NCBI RefSeq assembly: GCF_003349955.1 | Contig: NZ_QLKQ01000072.1 | Span: 1-37,730, forward strand | DNA from: Azospirillum brasilense | GTDB taxonomy: Bacteria; Pseudomonadota; Alphaproteobacteria; Azospirillales; Azospirillaceae | DNA length: 37,730 nucleotides | Direction: 5' to 3' | In this document: in pieces, positions 14,913 to 22,803 of the stretch | Position numbering within the stretch: position 1 is the stretch's first letter | Layout: each line of letters starts with the position of its first letter | The notes under the pieces: generated by a model | Told to the model about the DNA's origin: nothing | Seen by the model: the letters and a program-made list of their open reading frames with translations, nothing else | Databases searched by the model: none | Program-made: the position numbers and the translations under genes

Positions 14913-15683
14913 ATGCGCAACCCGCTCGACCTCACGGGACGGCGCCTGCTGGTGACCGGGGCCTCCGCCGACAGCGACATCGGGCGGGAGATTTGCCGGA
15001 CGCTGGCCGGGCTGGGCGCCGCGCTGACGCTGGTCGGCCGACGCGCCGACGCGCTGGAGGCCACCCGCGCCCTGCTGGACGGGCCGGAGCGGCACGGCGT
15101 CGCCCCCTTCGACCTGACCAACCTCGACGCCATCCCCGGCTGGATGAAGGGGCTGGCGGAGGCCGGCGGTCCCTTCGCCGGTCTGGTCCATTCCGCGTCG
15201 GAGCAGGGCTATTCCGTGCTGCGGCAGGTCAACCGGGCGCAGTTCGACCGCTATTTCACGCTGAACGTCGGGGCGTCGCTGATGCTGGCGCGCGGCTTCC
15301 ACCAGAAGGGCGTCTTCGCAACGGGCGGCGGGTCGATCGTCTATGTCGGCTCGGTCGCCGGGCTGAAGGGCCAGAAGGGCCGCTCGCTCTACGCCGCGAG
15401 CAAGGCGGCGCTGGTCTCGGTGGCGCAATCGCTGGCGCTGGAACTGGCCGACAAGCGCATCCGCGTCAATGTGGTGGCCCCGGCGGTGGTGCTGGGCACC
15501 AAGGCGGAGAAACAGTTCGCCATGCTGCCGATGGAGCAGAACGCCGCGCTCGCCGCCGCCCACCCGCTGGGCTACGGCGCGCCGCAGGACGTGGCCGACG
15601 CGGTGGCCTATCTGCTGGCCGACAGCGGGCGCTGGGTGACCGGAACGGTGCTGCCCGTGGACGGCGGCTTCACCGCGGGGTGA
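14913..15683 (+). CDS. Short-chain dehydrogenase/reductase paired with KAS III copy B
   Basis: A 256-aa SDR with catalytic Ser147, Tyr160 and Lys164 (YAASK) and the C-terminal LPVDGGF motif. The glycine motif TGASADSDIG (15-24) is two residues longer than the classical TGxxxGxG, as in enoyl-reductase-like SDRs. It resembles the SDR at 11806-12564. It lies 11 bases after KAS III copy B and is the last plus-strand gene before convergent pseG. The pair mirrors the KAS III copy A/FabG pair at 461-2321. The modified loop leaves open whether it reduces a keto group or a double bond. Confidence 0.87.
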   Translation: MRNPLDLTGRRLLVTGASADSDIGREICRTLAGLGAALTLVGRRADALEATRALLDGPERHGVAPFDLTNLDAIPGWMKGLAEAGGPFAGLVHSASEQGYSVLRQVNRAQFDRYFTLNVGASLMLARGFHQKGVFATGGGSIVYVGSVAGLKGQKGRSLYAASKAALVSVAQSLALELADKRIRVNVVAPAVVLGTKAEKQFAMLPMEQNAALAAAHPLGYGAPQDVADAVAYLLADSGRWVTGTVLPVDGGFTAG

Positions 15684-15700
15684 CCGCGCCCGGCAGTTGT

Positions 15701-15833
15701 CGCCCTCTCCCCTCCGGGGAGAGGGAGGGGACCCGCGCCGCAGGCGTGGGGAGGATGAGGGGGATGCGCGCGGCGGCACGTCCGGCAAAAGCACATCCCC
15801 CTCACCCTCCCCTCTCCCCAGAGGGGAGAGGGT
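15701..15833. repeat. GC-rich palindromic intergenic element (copy 1)
   Basis: A composite hairpin element between two converging genes. The outer parts are small palindromes of the type CCTCTCCCC...GGGGAGAGG (around 15703-15725 and 15811-15832). The inner arms, 15750-15766 and 15794-15810, pair over 17 bases with one G:T. It ends at the pseG stop codon. Element copy 2 at 26480 shares the CTCCCCTCCGGGGAGA and GGATGAGGGGG segments. It may serve as a bidirectional terminator. It is probably a dispersed genomic repeat. Confidence 0.75.
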
Positions 15834-16885
15834 TAATTTGAGCGCTGGACTGCCACGGCCTCCGCCAGTGCTTGCGCGATGCGCAAGGCGCCCTGGCCAT
15901 CGACGATTCCCCCCAGCTTGCCCGCCATGGTCCGCCGCCGCGCCAGATCGGCCCACAGCTCCAGCGCGACGTCGGCGATCCGCTCCGGAGCGCCGTCGGT
16001 CTGTCCGGCCACCAGGGCGCACCAGCCCAGAGCCTCCGACTGGCGGGCGGCCTCCAACTGGTTGTCGGCGATGGTGACGAGCACGGCGGGCGTGCCGATG
16101 ACCGCCAGTTCCCCGGTTGTGGTGCCCGCCGCCGAGACGGCCAGCCCGGCCTGCGCCATCAACTGCCCCATGCGCGGCGTGTCGCGGTGCAGCCGCACGC
16201 TGTCTTTGAAACGCTCCGCCAAGGCCTCCACGGCCGTCGCGTCGCGCACCGCCCCGCCGACCGCCACGTCCAGCGAAACACCCGGCGGCAGGCGGGGGGC
16301 GAGGCGCTCGATCACCGGAGCCGTCAGCCCCAGCGGGTCGGAGCCGCCGAAGGTGACCAGCAGGCCGCAGCGTTCCTCAAGCGGTGGCTTGGTCGCCGCC
16401 GCGGCCTCCCGCACCTCCCGCCGCAACGGAGCGTAGGCCGGGCCGAGCAGCAGCCGGGCGCCGGGGTTGCCCTTGCGGTAGGGCAGCGACGCGGCGTCCG
16501 GCGCGGCGTTGACGATCAGCCCGGCGTGGATCGGCTCCCCCGTCCCGGCGTCGTCGAAGGCCAGGATGGGCAGCCCCCTCCCGGCCAGCCCGGCCCGCCA
16601 GCCTTCGGAGAATCCGTAACCGTCCAGCACAATGGCGCCGGCGCCGGTTTCCGCCGCGATGGCGCGCGTCGCGGCGAGGTCCGCGGCGCTGCCGGCCTCC
16701 GCGTCGATCCGGTGAACGGCCATGCCGGCCGCGCGCAGACGCTCGCCCAAAGCCGACGGCAGGCTCGCCGCTGCGAACAGCGCATCGCCGCCCAGCTCCT
16801 GCACGGCCTCCGCCACGGCGAGGCAGCGCATGACATGCCCGGCCCCGATGGACGCCCCGGCGTCGGCGCGGAACAGCACCCTCAT
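15833..16885 (-). CDS. pseG: UDP-2,4-diacetamido-2,4,6-trideoxy-L-altropyranose hydrolase
   Basis: A 350-aa GT-B-fold hydrolase that removes UDP from UDP-6-deoxy-AltdiNAc, the step before PseI. The N-terminal signature FRADAGASIGAGHVMRCLAVA contains His17, which matches the proposed catalytic His of Campylobacter PseG. The C-terminal half has VTFGGSDP and AGLAVSAAGTTTGELAVIGTP, the UDP-binding part. I chose the ATG at 16885; a TTG at 16906 overlaps the upstream stop and is an alternative. It is the second gene of a short unit with the unknown 224-aa protein and is not in the main array, being separated from it by the divergent KAS III/SDR pair. Confidence 0.9.
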   Translation of the reverse strand: MRVLFRADAGASIGAGHVMRCLAVAEAVQELGGDALFAAASLPSALGERLRAAGMAVHRIDAEAGSAADLAATRAIAAETGAGAIVLDGYGFSEGWRAGLAGRGLPILAFDDAGTGEPIHAGLIVNAAPDAASLPYRKGNPGARLLLGPAYAPLRREVREAAAATKPPLEERCGLLVTFGGSDPLGLTAPVIERLAPRLPPGVSLDVAVGGAVRDATAVEALAERFKDSVRLHRDTPRMGQLMAQAGLAVSAAGTTTGELAVIGTPAVLVTIADNQLEAARQSEALGWCALVAGQTDGAPERIADVALELWADLARRRTMAGKLGGIVDGQGALRIAQALAEAVAVQRSN

Positions 16886-16902
16886 GGACGGGGTCCCGGC
16901 GC

Positions 16903-17577
16903 TCAATGCAGGGTCGGGGCGCCCGGCCCGGTGGGGCGCAGCCGCGTGCGGGCGGAGGACAGACAGAAGGCGTGCCAGTAGAGCGCGACCAGGGCGCCCG
17001 GCAGGCTGTCCAGCTCATGCCCCGGCAGCGCGGTGATCCCCGCCGCATGGGCCATGGCGGCGTTGGCCGCGTTGACGCTGTGCTGCGCCGCCGGGCCGAT
17101 CAGCGCCAGCGTCTCCGCGAGCGCGCGGGCGTCGAGGCGCAGAGTCGCCGGGGCGACGGTCACCTGGGCGGCGCCGTCGCGCAGGCGCCCGATGGCGATG
17201 TAGGCCTCCAGAAGGTCCGGCCGGTCCTCCGGACGAATCACCGCGGCGACCACGCGGTTGCCGGTCAGCGGGCCGGTGCCGTCGAACTCGAACACCACGG
17301 CGCGCTCGGCCTGCCGGGCCTCGGCCAGGGCCGCGGCGCGCTCCCCGGCGGAGACGCCGGACAGCCGCATCGCCTCCTCGAACATCTCCGGCCGCCCGCC
17401 GCCCTCGGTGTGGACGACCAGCGGCGCGTCCATCGTCGCGGCGATGGCGAGGCGGCGGGCCATGATGTTCACCGCCTCCTCCGCCGCGTCCTCCGACGGC
17501 GTGTCTTGCAGCAGTTCCGCACCCTTGCGCAGCATCACCTCGGCGAAGCTGATGTCCGGGGCGATGTCTGGGGTCAT
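16903..17577 (-). CDS. Unknown 224-aa protein upstream of pseG
   Basis: I do not recognise this protein. It is soluble, Ala-rich and mostly helical. Residues ~20-60 contain an EDAAEEAVNIMARRLAIAAT helix, and the middle has beta-like segments (APLVVHTEGGG, AVVFEFDGTGPLTGNRVVAAVI). The C-terminal third is again helical. There is no signal peptide or membrane segment. The ATG at 17577 has an ACGGAG site. Its stop overlaps a possible TTG start of pseG, and pseG's ATG follows 17 bases later, so the two are almost certainly co-transcribed. A weak promoter (TTGAGG-N18-TACAAC) is possible in the 55 bases upstream. The link with pseG suggests a role in glycan assembly or its coordination with the flagellum, but this is inference. 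Confidence 0.8.
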   Translation of the reverse strand: MTPDIAPDISFAEVMLRKGAELLQDTPSEDAAEEAVNIMARRLAIAATMDAPLVVHTEGGGRPEMFEEAMRLSGVSAGERAAALAEARQAERAVVFEFDGTGPLTGNRVVAAVIRPEDRPDLLEAYIAIGRLRDGAAQVTVAPATLRLDARALAETLALIGPAAQHSVNAANAAMAHAAGITALPGHELDSLPGALVALYWHAFCLSSARTRLRPTGPGAPTLH

Positions 17578-17632
17578 GGTGCGGTCTCCGTCAAAAGTGG
17601 TCGGCTGTTGTACGCCAGGGGCAGGCACGCCC

Positions 17633-18640
17633 TCAATGATAGCCGATGGCGCCCGTCACCTTGCCGCGGAAAACCCAATAGCTGTAGGCGGTGTAGATCA
17701 GGATCGTCGGAATAAGGAAGGCCATGCCGATCAGCAGGAAGACTTGGGTCTCCGGCGGGGCCGCCGCCTGCCAGATGGTGATCCCCGGCGGGATCAGCAC
17801 CGGCCAGAGGCTGATCGCCAGCCCCAGGTAGGACAGGGCGAACAGCCCCATGGCGAAGGCGAAGGGCAGCGCCTCCCGCCCCTCCTCCAGCGCCCGCCAC
17901 AGGCCGAAGGCGAGAAAGCCGACCATCAGCGGCACCGGCGACAGCAGCAGGATGTTGGGAACCGAGAACCAACGCGCGGCGATGGAAGCGTCCAGGAAGG
18001 GCGTCCACAGGCTGACCGCCGCGACCAGAACCAGCACCACGACCAGCAGCCGCCGCGCCACGCGGAAGCACCAGTCCTGCAAAATCCCGATGGTCCGCCA
18101 GATCAGCCACGTGCTCCCCAGCAGCGCGTAGCCGGCGATCAGCGCCACGCCGCAGAACAGGCTGAAGGGGGTCAGCCAGTCCAGCATGGTCCCGGCGAAG
18201 TTGCGCCCTTCCACCTCGATCCCCTGGATGAAGGAACCGAGAACCACCCCCTGCGCGAAGGTGGCGAGCAGCGACCCCAGGAAAAAGGCCTTGTTCCACA
18301 GATGGCGGCTGCTCCGCGCCTTGAAGCGGAACTCGAAGGCGACGCCGCGGAAGACCAGGGCGATCAGCATCACCAGCAGCGGCAGATACATGGCCGGCAG
18401 GACGATGGCGTAGGCGATGGGAAAGGCTGCGAACAGCCCCGCCCCGCCGAGGATCAGCCACGTCTCGTTGAAGTCCCAGACCGGCGCCACCGAGTTCATC
18501 ATGACGTCTCGCGCCTCCTCGCTGGGGGCGAAGGGGTAGAGGATGCCGATGCCGAGGTCGAAGCCGTCCATCAGCACATACATGAAGACGGCGAAACCGA
18601 CGATGGCGACCCAGGCGAGGGTCAGCAGGCTGCCTTCCAT
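17633..18640 (-). CDS. cydB: Cytochrome bd-type quinol oxidase subunit II
   Basis: A 335-aa inner-membrane protein with eight or nine hydrophobic helices. It starts LTLAWVAIVGFAVFMYVLMDGFDLGIG, the family N-terminus, and has the SVAPVWDFNETWLI motif near residue 55. With CydA it forms a quinol oxidase that reduces O2 to water without pumping protons. The ATG is 5 bases after the cydA stop. No small CydX-type gene was seen in the 55 bases downstream. Length fits the cyanide-insensitive (CioB) branch. Confidence 0.93.
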   Translation of the reverse strand: MEGSLLTLAWVAIVGFAVFMYVLMDGFDLGIGILYPFAPSEEARDVMMNSVAPVWDFNETWLILGGAGLFAAFPIAYAIVLPAMYLPLLVMLIALVFRGVAFEFRFKARSSRHLWNKAFFLGSLLATFAQGVVLGSFIQGIEVEGRNFAGTMLDWLTPFSLFCGVALIAGYALLGSTWLIWRTIGILQDWCFRVARRLLVVVLVLVAAVSLWTPFLDASIAARWFSVPNILLLSPVPLMVGFLAFGLWRALEEGREALPFAFAMGLFALSYLGLAISLWPVLIPPGITIWQAAAPPETQVFLLIGMAFLIPTILIYTAYSYWVFRGKVTGAIGYH

Positions 18641-18645
18641 GGGGG

Positions 18646-20055
18646 TCACTCCGCGGGTTCGATGGATTCGCCGGGCACCGACAGGGGCCGCTTCGGCTGA
18701 TGGCCCTGCACCACCGCCGGGACCTCCAGATCCTCGTCGTTCAGCCGCGCCGGGCCGATGGTCAGCAGCCGGAACAGGTAGTAGGTCCCGGCCCCGTAGA
18801 TGATCGTGTAGACCACCATGAACACGATCAGCGACGTCAGCACGGCCCCGCCGGTCAGCGCCGGAGTCACCGCGTCCGCCGTGCGGATCATCCCATAGAC
18901 CACCCAGGGCTGGCGCCCGATCTCGGTGGTGAACCAGCCGGCCAGGATGGCGATGAAGCCCAATGGCATGCATCCGACCAGAACCTTGTGAAACCAATGC
19001 GGGCTGTAGAGCTTTCCGCGCACCCGCTGCACCAGATGGATCAGCGCCACCGCCAGCATGACCATGCCGATCCCCACCATGATGCGGAAGGTCCAGAACA
19101 GGATTTCCGGGTTGGGCCGGTCCGCCACCGGGAAGTTCTTCAGGCCGGGAACCACCCCGTCCCACTCGTGGGTCAGGATCAGGCTGGACAGGGCGGGAAT
19201 GGCGATTTCCGCTTGGTTGGTCTCCGCCTCGTTGTCGGGGATGGCGAACAGGATCAGCGGCACCCGCGCCCCGCCCTCCCAATGGCCCTCCATCGCGGCG
19301 ATCTTGGCCGGCTGATGCTCCAGCGTGTTCAGCCCGTGCAGGTCGCCGAGGAAGATTTGCAGGGGCGCCAGGACGGTGATGAGCGCCAGCGACATGCTGA
19401 GGCCGACCCGCGCGTGCTCCAGGAAGCGGTTGCGCAACAGGTAGAAGGCGCTGATGCCCGCCACCACGAACCCGGTGGTCAGGAACATCGCGGTCAGCAT
19501 GTGGGCCAGCCGGTAGGGGAAGGACGGGTTGAACACCACCGCCCACCAGTCGGTGACGAAGAACCGACCGTCGCGCAGCTCCGCCCCCGCCGGGGTGTGC
19601 ATCCAGCTGTTCGCCGAGAGAATCCAGAAGGAGGACAGCACCGTCCCCGTCGCCACCAGAACCGCCGCCAGGAAATGGACGCCCCGCGGCACACGGTCCC
19701 GCCCGAACAGGAGGATGCCGAGGAAGGCGGCCTCAAGGAAGAAGGCGGTCACCACCTCGTACTGGATCAGCGGCCCCAGCACGTTGCCGACGATGTCGGA
19801 CCAGCGGCTCCAGTTGGTGCCGAACTGGTAGGTCATGACGATTCCCGAGACGACCCCCATGCCGAAGGAGATGGCGAAAATCCGCGTCCAGAATTCCGAC
19901 AGGCTGCGGTACAGCGCCTTGCCGGTGATCAGCCACCGCGCCTCCAGAACCGCGATCCAGCAGGCCAGCCCCACCGTAAAAGAGGGGAAAAGAATGTGAA
20001 AAGAAATCACGAAAGCGAACTGGATTCGTGACAGAAGCAGCGGATCGAGGTCCAT
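18646..20055 (-). CDS. cydA: Cytochrome bd-type quinol oxidase subunit I, short Q-loop (CIO-like)
   Basis: A 469-aa haem-binding subunit. His20 (FHILFPSFTVG) is the expected haem b595 ligand, His in RLAHMLTAMF the b558 ligand, and the GRQPW motif (TEIGRQPWVVYG) is present. It is about 50 residues shorter than E. coli CydA, which matches the short Q-loop found in cyanide-insensitive oxidases (CioA). It is the first gene of cydAB. A putative EcfG promoter lies at 20114-20138, about 60 bases upstream of the ATG, and no FNR/Anr box was seen. This suggests induction by general stress rather than simple oxygen control. Confidence 0.93.
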   Translation of the reverse strand: MDLDPLLLSRIQFAFVISFHILFPSFTVGLACWIAVLEARWLITGKALYRSLSEFWTRIFAISFGMGVVSGIVMTYQFGTNWSRWSDIVGNVLGPLIQYEVVTAFFLEAAFLGILLFGRDRVPRGVHFLAAVLVATGTVLSSFWILSANSWMHTPAGAELRDGRFFVTDWWAVVFNPSFPYRLAHMLTAMFLTTGFVVAGISAFYLLRNRFLEHARVGLSMSLALITVLAPLQIFLGDLHGLNTLEHQPAKIAAMEGHWEGGARVPLILFAIPDNEAETNQAEIAIPALSSLILTHEWDGVVPGLKNFPVADRPNPEILFWTFRIMVGIGMVMLAVALIHLVQRVRGKLYSPHWFHKVLVGCMPLGFIAILAGWFTTEIGRQPWVVYGMIRTADAVTPALTGGAVLTSLIVFMVVYTIIYGAGTYYLFRLLTIGPARLNDEDLEVPAVVQGHQPKRPLSVPGESIEPAE

Positions 20056-20113
20056 GGGCGTGGCCCTCCGTTGGCGGTCACAGGGCCGATTCCAGGCGGC
20101 CCAACCGACCCCC

Positions 20114-20138
20114 AACGCGGCCGGTCCCGGGGAGTTCC
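20114..20138 (-). promoter_or_regulatory. Putative EcfG (general stress sigma factor) promoter of cydAB
   Basis: Read on the minus strand, GGAAC (20138-20134) and CGTT (20117-20114) are separated by 16 bases, an exact match to the alphaproteobacterial EcfG consensus GGAAC-N16/17-CGTT. It is intergenic, correctly oriented, and about 58 bases from the cydA ATG. A similar exact match precedes the DUF3309 gene at 31928. Confidence 0.5.
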
Positions 20139-20175
20139 CATTTTCCGGCTGCGGATACTTTCTTTCCCCCCACCC

Positions 20176-20203
20176 CTTGAACCGCCGCCGCGATCCCTTA
20201 TTT
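20176..20203 (+). promoter_or_regulatory. Sigma32-type heat-shock promoter of rpoH
   Basis: CTTG (20176-20179), 17 bases, then CTTATTT (20197-20203), matching the alphaproteobacterial RpoH consensus CTTG-N17-CYTATNT. It lies about 150 bases upstream of the rpoH UUG start, giving a leader of ~145 nt. It points to autoregulation or control by a second RpoH paralogue. Confidence 0.6.
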
Positions 20204-20354
20204 CTAAGCTCTTGCCGACATCCACACATTTACGGCCGGCCCTGGGCCACAGCCGATTTCACCCCGCTCCGATGGCCCCGCCGGCCAGCCGGGCCGGGGG
20301 TCATCGGTCCATTGCAGGGTGTTTCCCGAGGATGCCGGAATCAGGAGAAGCTCT

Positions 20355-21254
20355 TTGACGGAACTGGCAGTTTCTGGCGAACCCCTCACCCTCTTTCTAA
20401 AAGAAACCCGCAAGTACGACTACCTCACCCCCGAGCAGGAACGCGACCTCGCCATCCGCTGGCGGGAGCGGCAGGACCGCCGCGCCCTCGACAAGCTGAT
20501 CGGCAGCCACCTCCGGCTCGTCTTCAAAATGGCCCGCGGCTATCAGGGCTACGGCCTGCCGCTGTCCGACCTGATCGCCGAGGGCAACGTCGGCGTCATG
20601 CAGGCGGCGCAGAAATTCGACCCCGACAAGGGGTTCCGCTTCGCCACCTACGCCTCCTGGTGGATCAGGGCGGCGATCCAGGAGTATGTGCTGCACAACT
20701 GGTCGCTGGTGAAGATCGGCACCACGGCGGCCCAGAAGAAGCTGTTCTTCAGCCTGCGCCGGCTGAAGGCGCAGTTGCAGGACGCCGAGAACGGCACCTT
20801 CGGCGGCGACCTGTCTCCGGAGGCGGTGGAGAGCATCGCGACGACGCTGGACGTCTCCCAGGCCGACGTGATCGAGATGAACCGCCGGCTGGGCACCGAC
20901 CGCTCGCTGAACGCCACCCTGGCCGAGGATGGCGACAGCGAATGGCTGGACCTTCTGGCCGACGAGGGTCCCGACCAGGAGGCGATCCTGGCCGGCGCGC
21001 AGGAGCGCAAGCGCCGCCAGCAGTTCCTCAAGCTGGGGCTGGGCGTTCTCGACGACCGCGAGCGGCAGATCCTGGTGGCGCGCCGCCTGCGCGACGAGCC
21101 GCTGACCCTGGAGGAGCTGAGCCAGCACTTCCACGTCTCGCGCGAGCGCGTGCGCCAGTTGGAGGTGCGCGCCTTCGAGAAGGTCCAGAAGGCGGTGATG
21201 GCCCAGGCCCGGCAGGTTCCGGGCACCACGGGCAAGGCGCTGCTGCCGGTGTGA
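20355..21254 (+). CDS. rpoH: RNA polymerase sigma factor RpoH (sigma32)
   Basis: A 299-aa heat-shock sigma factor. Region 2 shows LIGSHLRLVFKMARGYQGYGLPLSDLIAEGNVGVMQA and the RFATYASWWIRAAIQEYVL melting/-10 element. The RpoH box QKKLFFSLR is at 127-135. Region 4.2 (LTLEELSQHFHVSRERVRQLE) contacts the -35. The start is the UUG at 20355, with GGAGAAG 4-5 bases upstream. It is in frame with an ATG at 20319 that lacks a ribosome site and adds twelve atypical residues. A rare start codon plus a ~145-nt leader leaves room for translational control by temperature. The gene diverges from cydA. Azospirillum species are known to carry several RpoH paralogues, so this may be one of a set. Confidence 0.94.
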   Translation: MTELAVSGEPLTLFLKETRKYDYLTPEQERDLAIRWRERQDRRALDKLIGSHLRLVFKMARGYQGYGLPLSDLIAEGNVGVMQAAQKFDPDKGFRFATYASWWIRAAIQEYVLHNWSLVKIGTTAAQKKLFFSLRRLKAQLQDAENGTFGGDLSPEAVESIATTLDVSQADVIEMNRRLGTDRSLNATLAEDGDSEWLDLLADEGPDQEAILAGAQERKRRQQFLKLGLGVLDDRERQILVARRLRDEPLTLEELSQHFHVSRERVRQLEVRAFEKVQKAVMAQARQVPGTTGKALLPV

Positions 21255-21265
21255 CCGGCGGCAGC
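21239..21265 (+). terminator. Hairpin at the end of rpoH
   Basis: An 11-bp stem (21239-21249 with 21255-21265, one G:T) closes a 5-base loop TGTGA that contains the rpoH stop codon. There is no T-run after it. It lies between converging genes, so it could end transcription or shield the 3' end on both strands. Confidence 0.45.
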
Positions 21266-21279
21266 CTCCCCACGGTGCG

Positions 21280-22041
21280 TTACGGCGTGACGAAGCGCGG
21301 CGGTTCCGGCAGCACGGAGGACCGCCGCCGTACGCCGCGCAGAGCGTGATCCACCGCGGCGACCTGCTCCTCCACCGAGATCAGGATCTGCGACGTAACC
21401 TCCAGCGTCCGGTCCTCATAGACCCAACCGTCGGGATGCCGGTCGCTCCAGGCGGCGACCGTCCGGTCACGCTCCTGCAGCAGGCTGAGAATCTGCGGCC
21501 GGAACAGCCGGACCATCGCGGTGATCCAGCGGTTCGCCGGCCAGGAGGGGCGGGCATGATCGACGGTGAAGCTGTCGAGCATGCGGATCACGTCGTCGGC
21601 CGCGTACCACGTCTCCCCCGTCACCCAACGGTTCGTCGTGAACAGGCGCACCGGCTGGCCCGCCACGTCCATGGCGATCCCCACCAGATGGGACAACGCG
21701 TCGTTTGGGTTGTCCGGCTCCTCGTAATCCTTCAGCGGCACCGGCTCCATGCCCGGCGGCATCCCGAGCGGGCGCAGGAAGGTGTGGAAGTGGCCGTGCT
21801 CGCCGTCGGGCCGCTCGTCCTCGGGATGGCAGTGGTAATAGTACTGGGCGTGATATTCGGCGTCGTAGACGTCGCCCGGCGGGTAGTGGCGCCATTCGTA
21901 GAGCGTCCCGTGCCCGCGCAGCAGTTCCCCCACCACCGTGTCGCCGGTCTTGGCGAGCACGCGCTGGCAGAGCCGGACTTCCCGCGCGGCCTCCGACATC
22001 GCCTGCAATGCGTCGCGCGAAAGCTCCGAAAGCTCGATCAT
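21280..22041 (-). CDS. Conserved protein of unknown function (resembles DUF6969)
   Basis: A 253-aa soluble protein. The N-terminal part is helical (LSELSRDALQAMSEAAREVRLC), followed by TGDTVVGELLRGHGTLYEWRHYPPGDVYD and a His/Tyr-rich stretch AQYYYHCHPEDE that could bind metal. The middle holds HLVGIAMDVAGQPVRLFTTNRWVTGETW. I recall this architecture from a family annotated only as DUF6969 in alphaproteobacteria, but I cannot confirm the name without a search. No function is claimed. The ATG at 22041 is preferred; an upstream in-frame extension to 22113 is poorly conserved-looking. It is convergent with rpoH and stands downstream of the lipid-transport operon with an 81-base gap. Confidence 0.78.
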   Translation of the reverse strand: MIELSELSRDALQAMSEAAREVRLCQRVLAKTGDTVVGELLRGHGTLYEWRHYPPGDVYDAEYHAQYYYHCHPEDERPDGEHGHFHTFLRPLGMPPGMEPVPLKDYEEPDNPNDALSHLVGIAMDVAGQPVRLFTTNRWVTGETWYAADDVIRMLDSFTVDHARPSWPANRWITAMVRLFRPQILSLLQERDRTVAAWSDRHPDGWVYEDRTLEVTSQILISVEEQVAAVDHALRGVRRRSSVLPEPPRFVTP

Positions 22042-22122
22042 CGGATGCTCTGCCCCGTCAGCCCCTGCCTGTCCTTGATCCCTATTACGTATGAGGCTTT
22101 GTACGCATAGCAAGCGCTTTCC

Positions 22123-22803
22123 TCAGCGGATGCCCGCGGCATTGGAACGACCGGCCTCCGCACGGAACACCGCCTCGCCCCGCCGCAACGTCCAATCCAC
22201 CAGAGCGCCTTCCACCTGACCCAGCGCCGTGTTGAAGGCGGCGATCACGTCGGTGAAGTCCGATCCGCGCACCGGGACCACGGCGTCGAAGGTCTCGCCC
22301 GCCTCGATGGTCCGGTTGGGCATGGCGACCAGCTTGGCCGACAGGCGCACCCGCACCCGGTCCGGCGCCGCGGCGCCGGCATCGCTGAATTCCGCCTGGA
22401 AGTCGCGCAGTTCGGTCTTCAGCAGGAAGTCGGAGCGCAGGCCCGCGGAATCCCGCCCGACCGAGACGATCCGCCGGCTGTCCTCGAAGGACTGGACGAT
22501 CAACCCCTGCACCATGCTCGGCGCCCGGTCGGCCCAGGACACCCCGGCGAAATAGTCGAGCGCGGTGGCGGAGCGGGTGACCGCGATGCGCGGCGTGTCG
22601 ATCCCGGCGCTGGCCGCCGGCGGCTCCACCAGCAACTGCCAGCGCACCGGCGGCAGCCCGGACTCCGTCACGGCTCCCGGAGTCAGTGTGTAGAGGCTGG
22701 GCGCGGTGGGGTTCAGCGCCGCGCAACCGGTCATCAGGCCGACCGCCAGCAGCGCCGCCGCCGCCCCCTTCATCAAACGGCTCGTCACCAAGCGGCTCAT
22801 CAT
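22123..22803 (-). CDS. ABC-transport auxiliary lipoprotein (PqiC/YmbA-like)
   Basis: A 226-aa lipoprotein. The signal peptide ends in the lipobox LMTGC (Cys near residue 27), followed by the mature N-terminus AALNPTAPSLYTLTPG, the usual start of this family. The periplasmic domain carries segments such as RWQLLVEPPAASAGIDTPRIAV and SFEDSRRIVSVGRD. Such lipoproteins sit at the inner face of the outer membrane and pair with MCE-domain transporters. The ATG overlaps the stop of the MCE gene, so it is the fourth gene of the operon. Confidence 0.86.
   Translation of the reverse strand: MMSRLVTSRLMKGAAAALLAVGLMTGCAALNPTAPSLYTLTPGAVTESGLPPVRWQLLVEPPAASAGIDTPRIAVTRSATALDYFAGVSWADRAPSMVQGLIVQSFEDSRRIVSVGRDSAGLRSDFLLKTELRDFQAEFSDAGAAAPDRVRVRLSAKLVAMPNRTIEAGETFDAVVPVRGSDFTDVIAAFNTALGQVEGALVDWTLRRGEAVFRAEAGRSNAAGIR

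Noticed and set aside
20056..20354. FNR/Anr box (TTGAT-N4-ATCAA) in front of cydA
   Set aside because: Looked for because bd oxidases are often oxygen-controlled; no acceptable match found on either strand.
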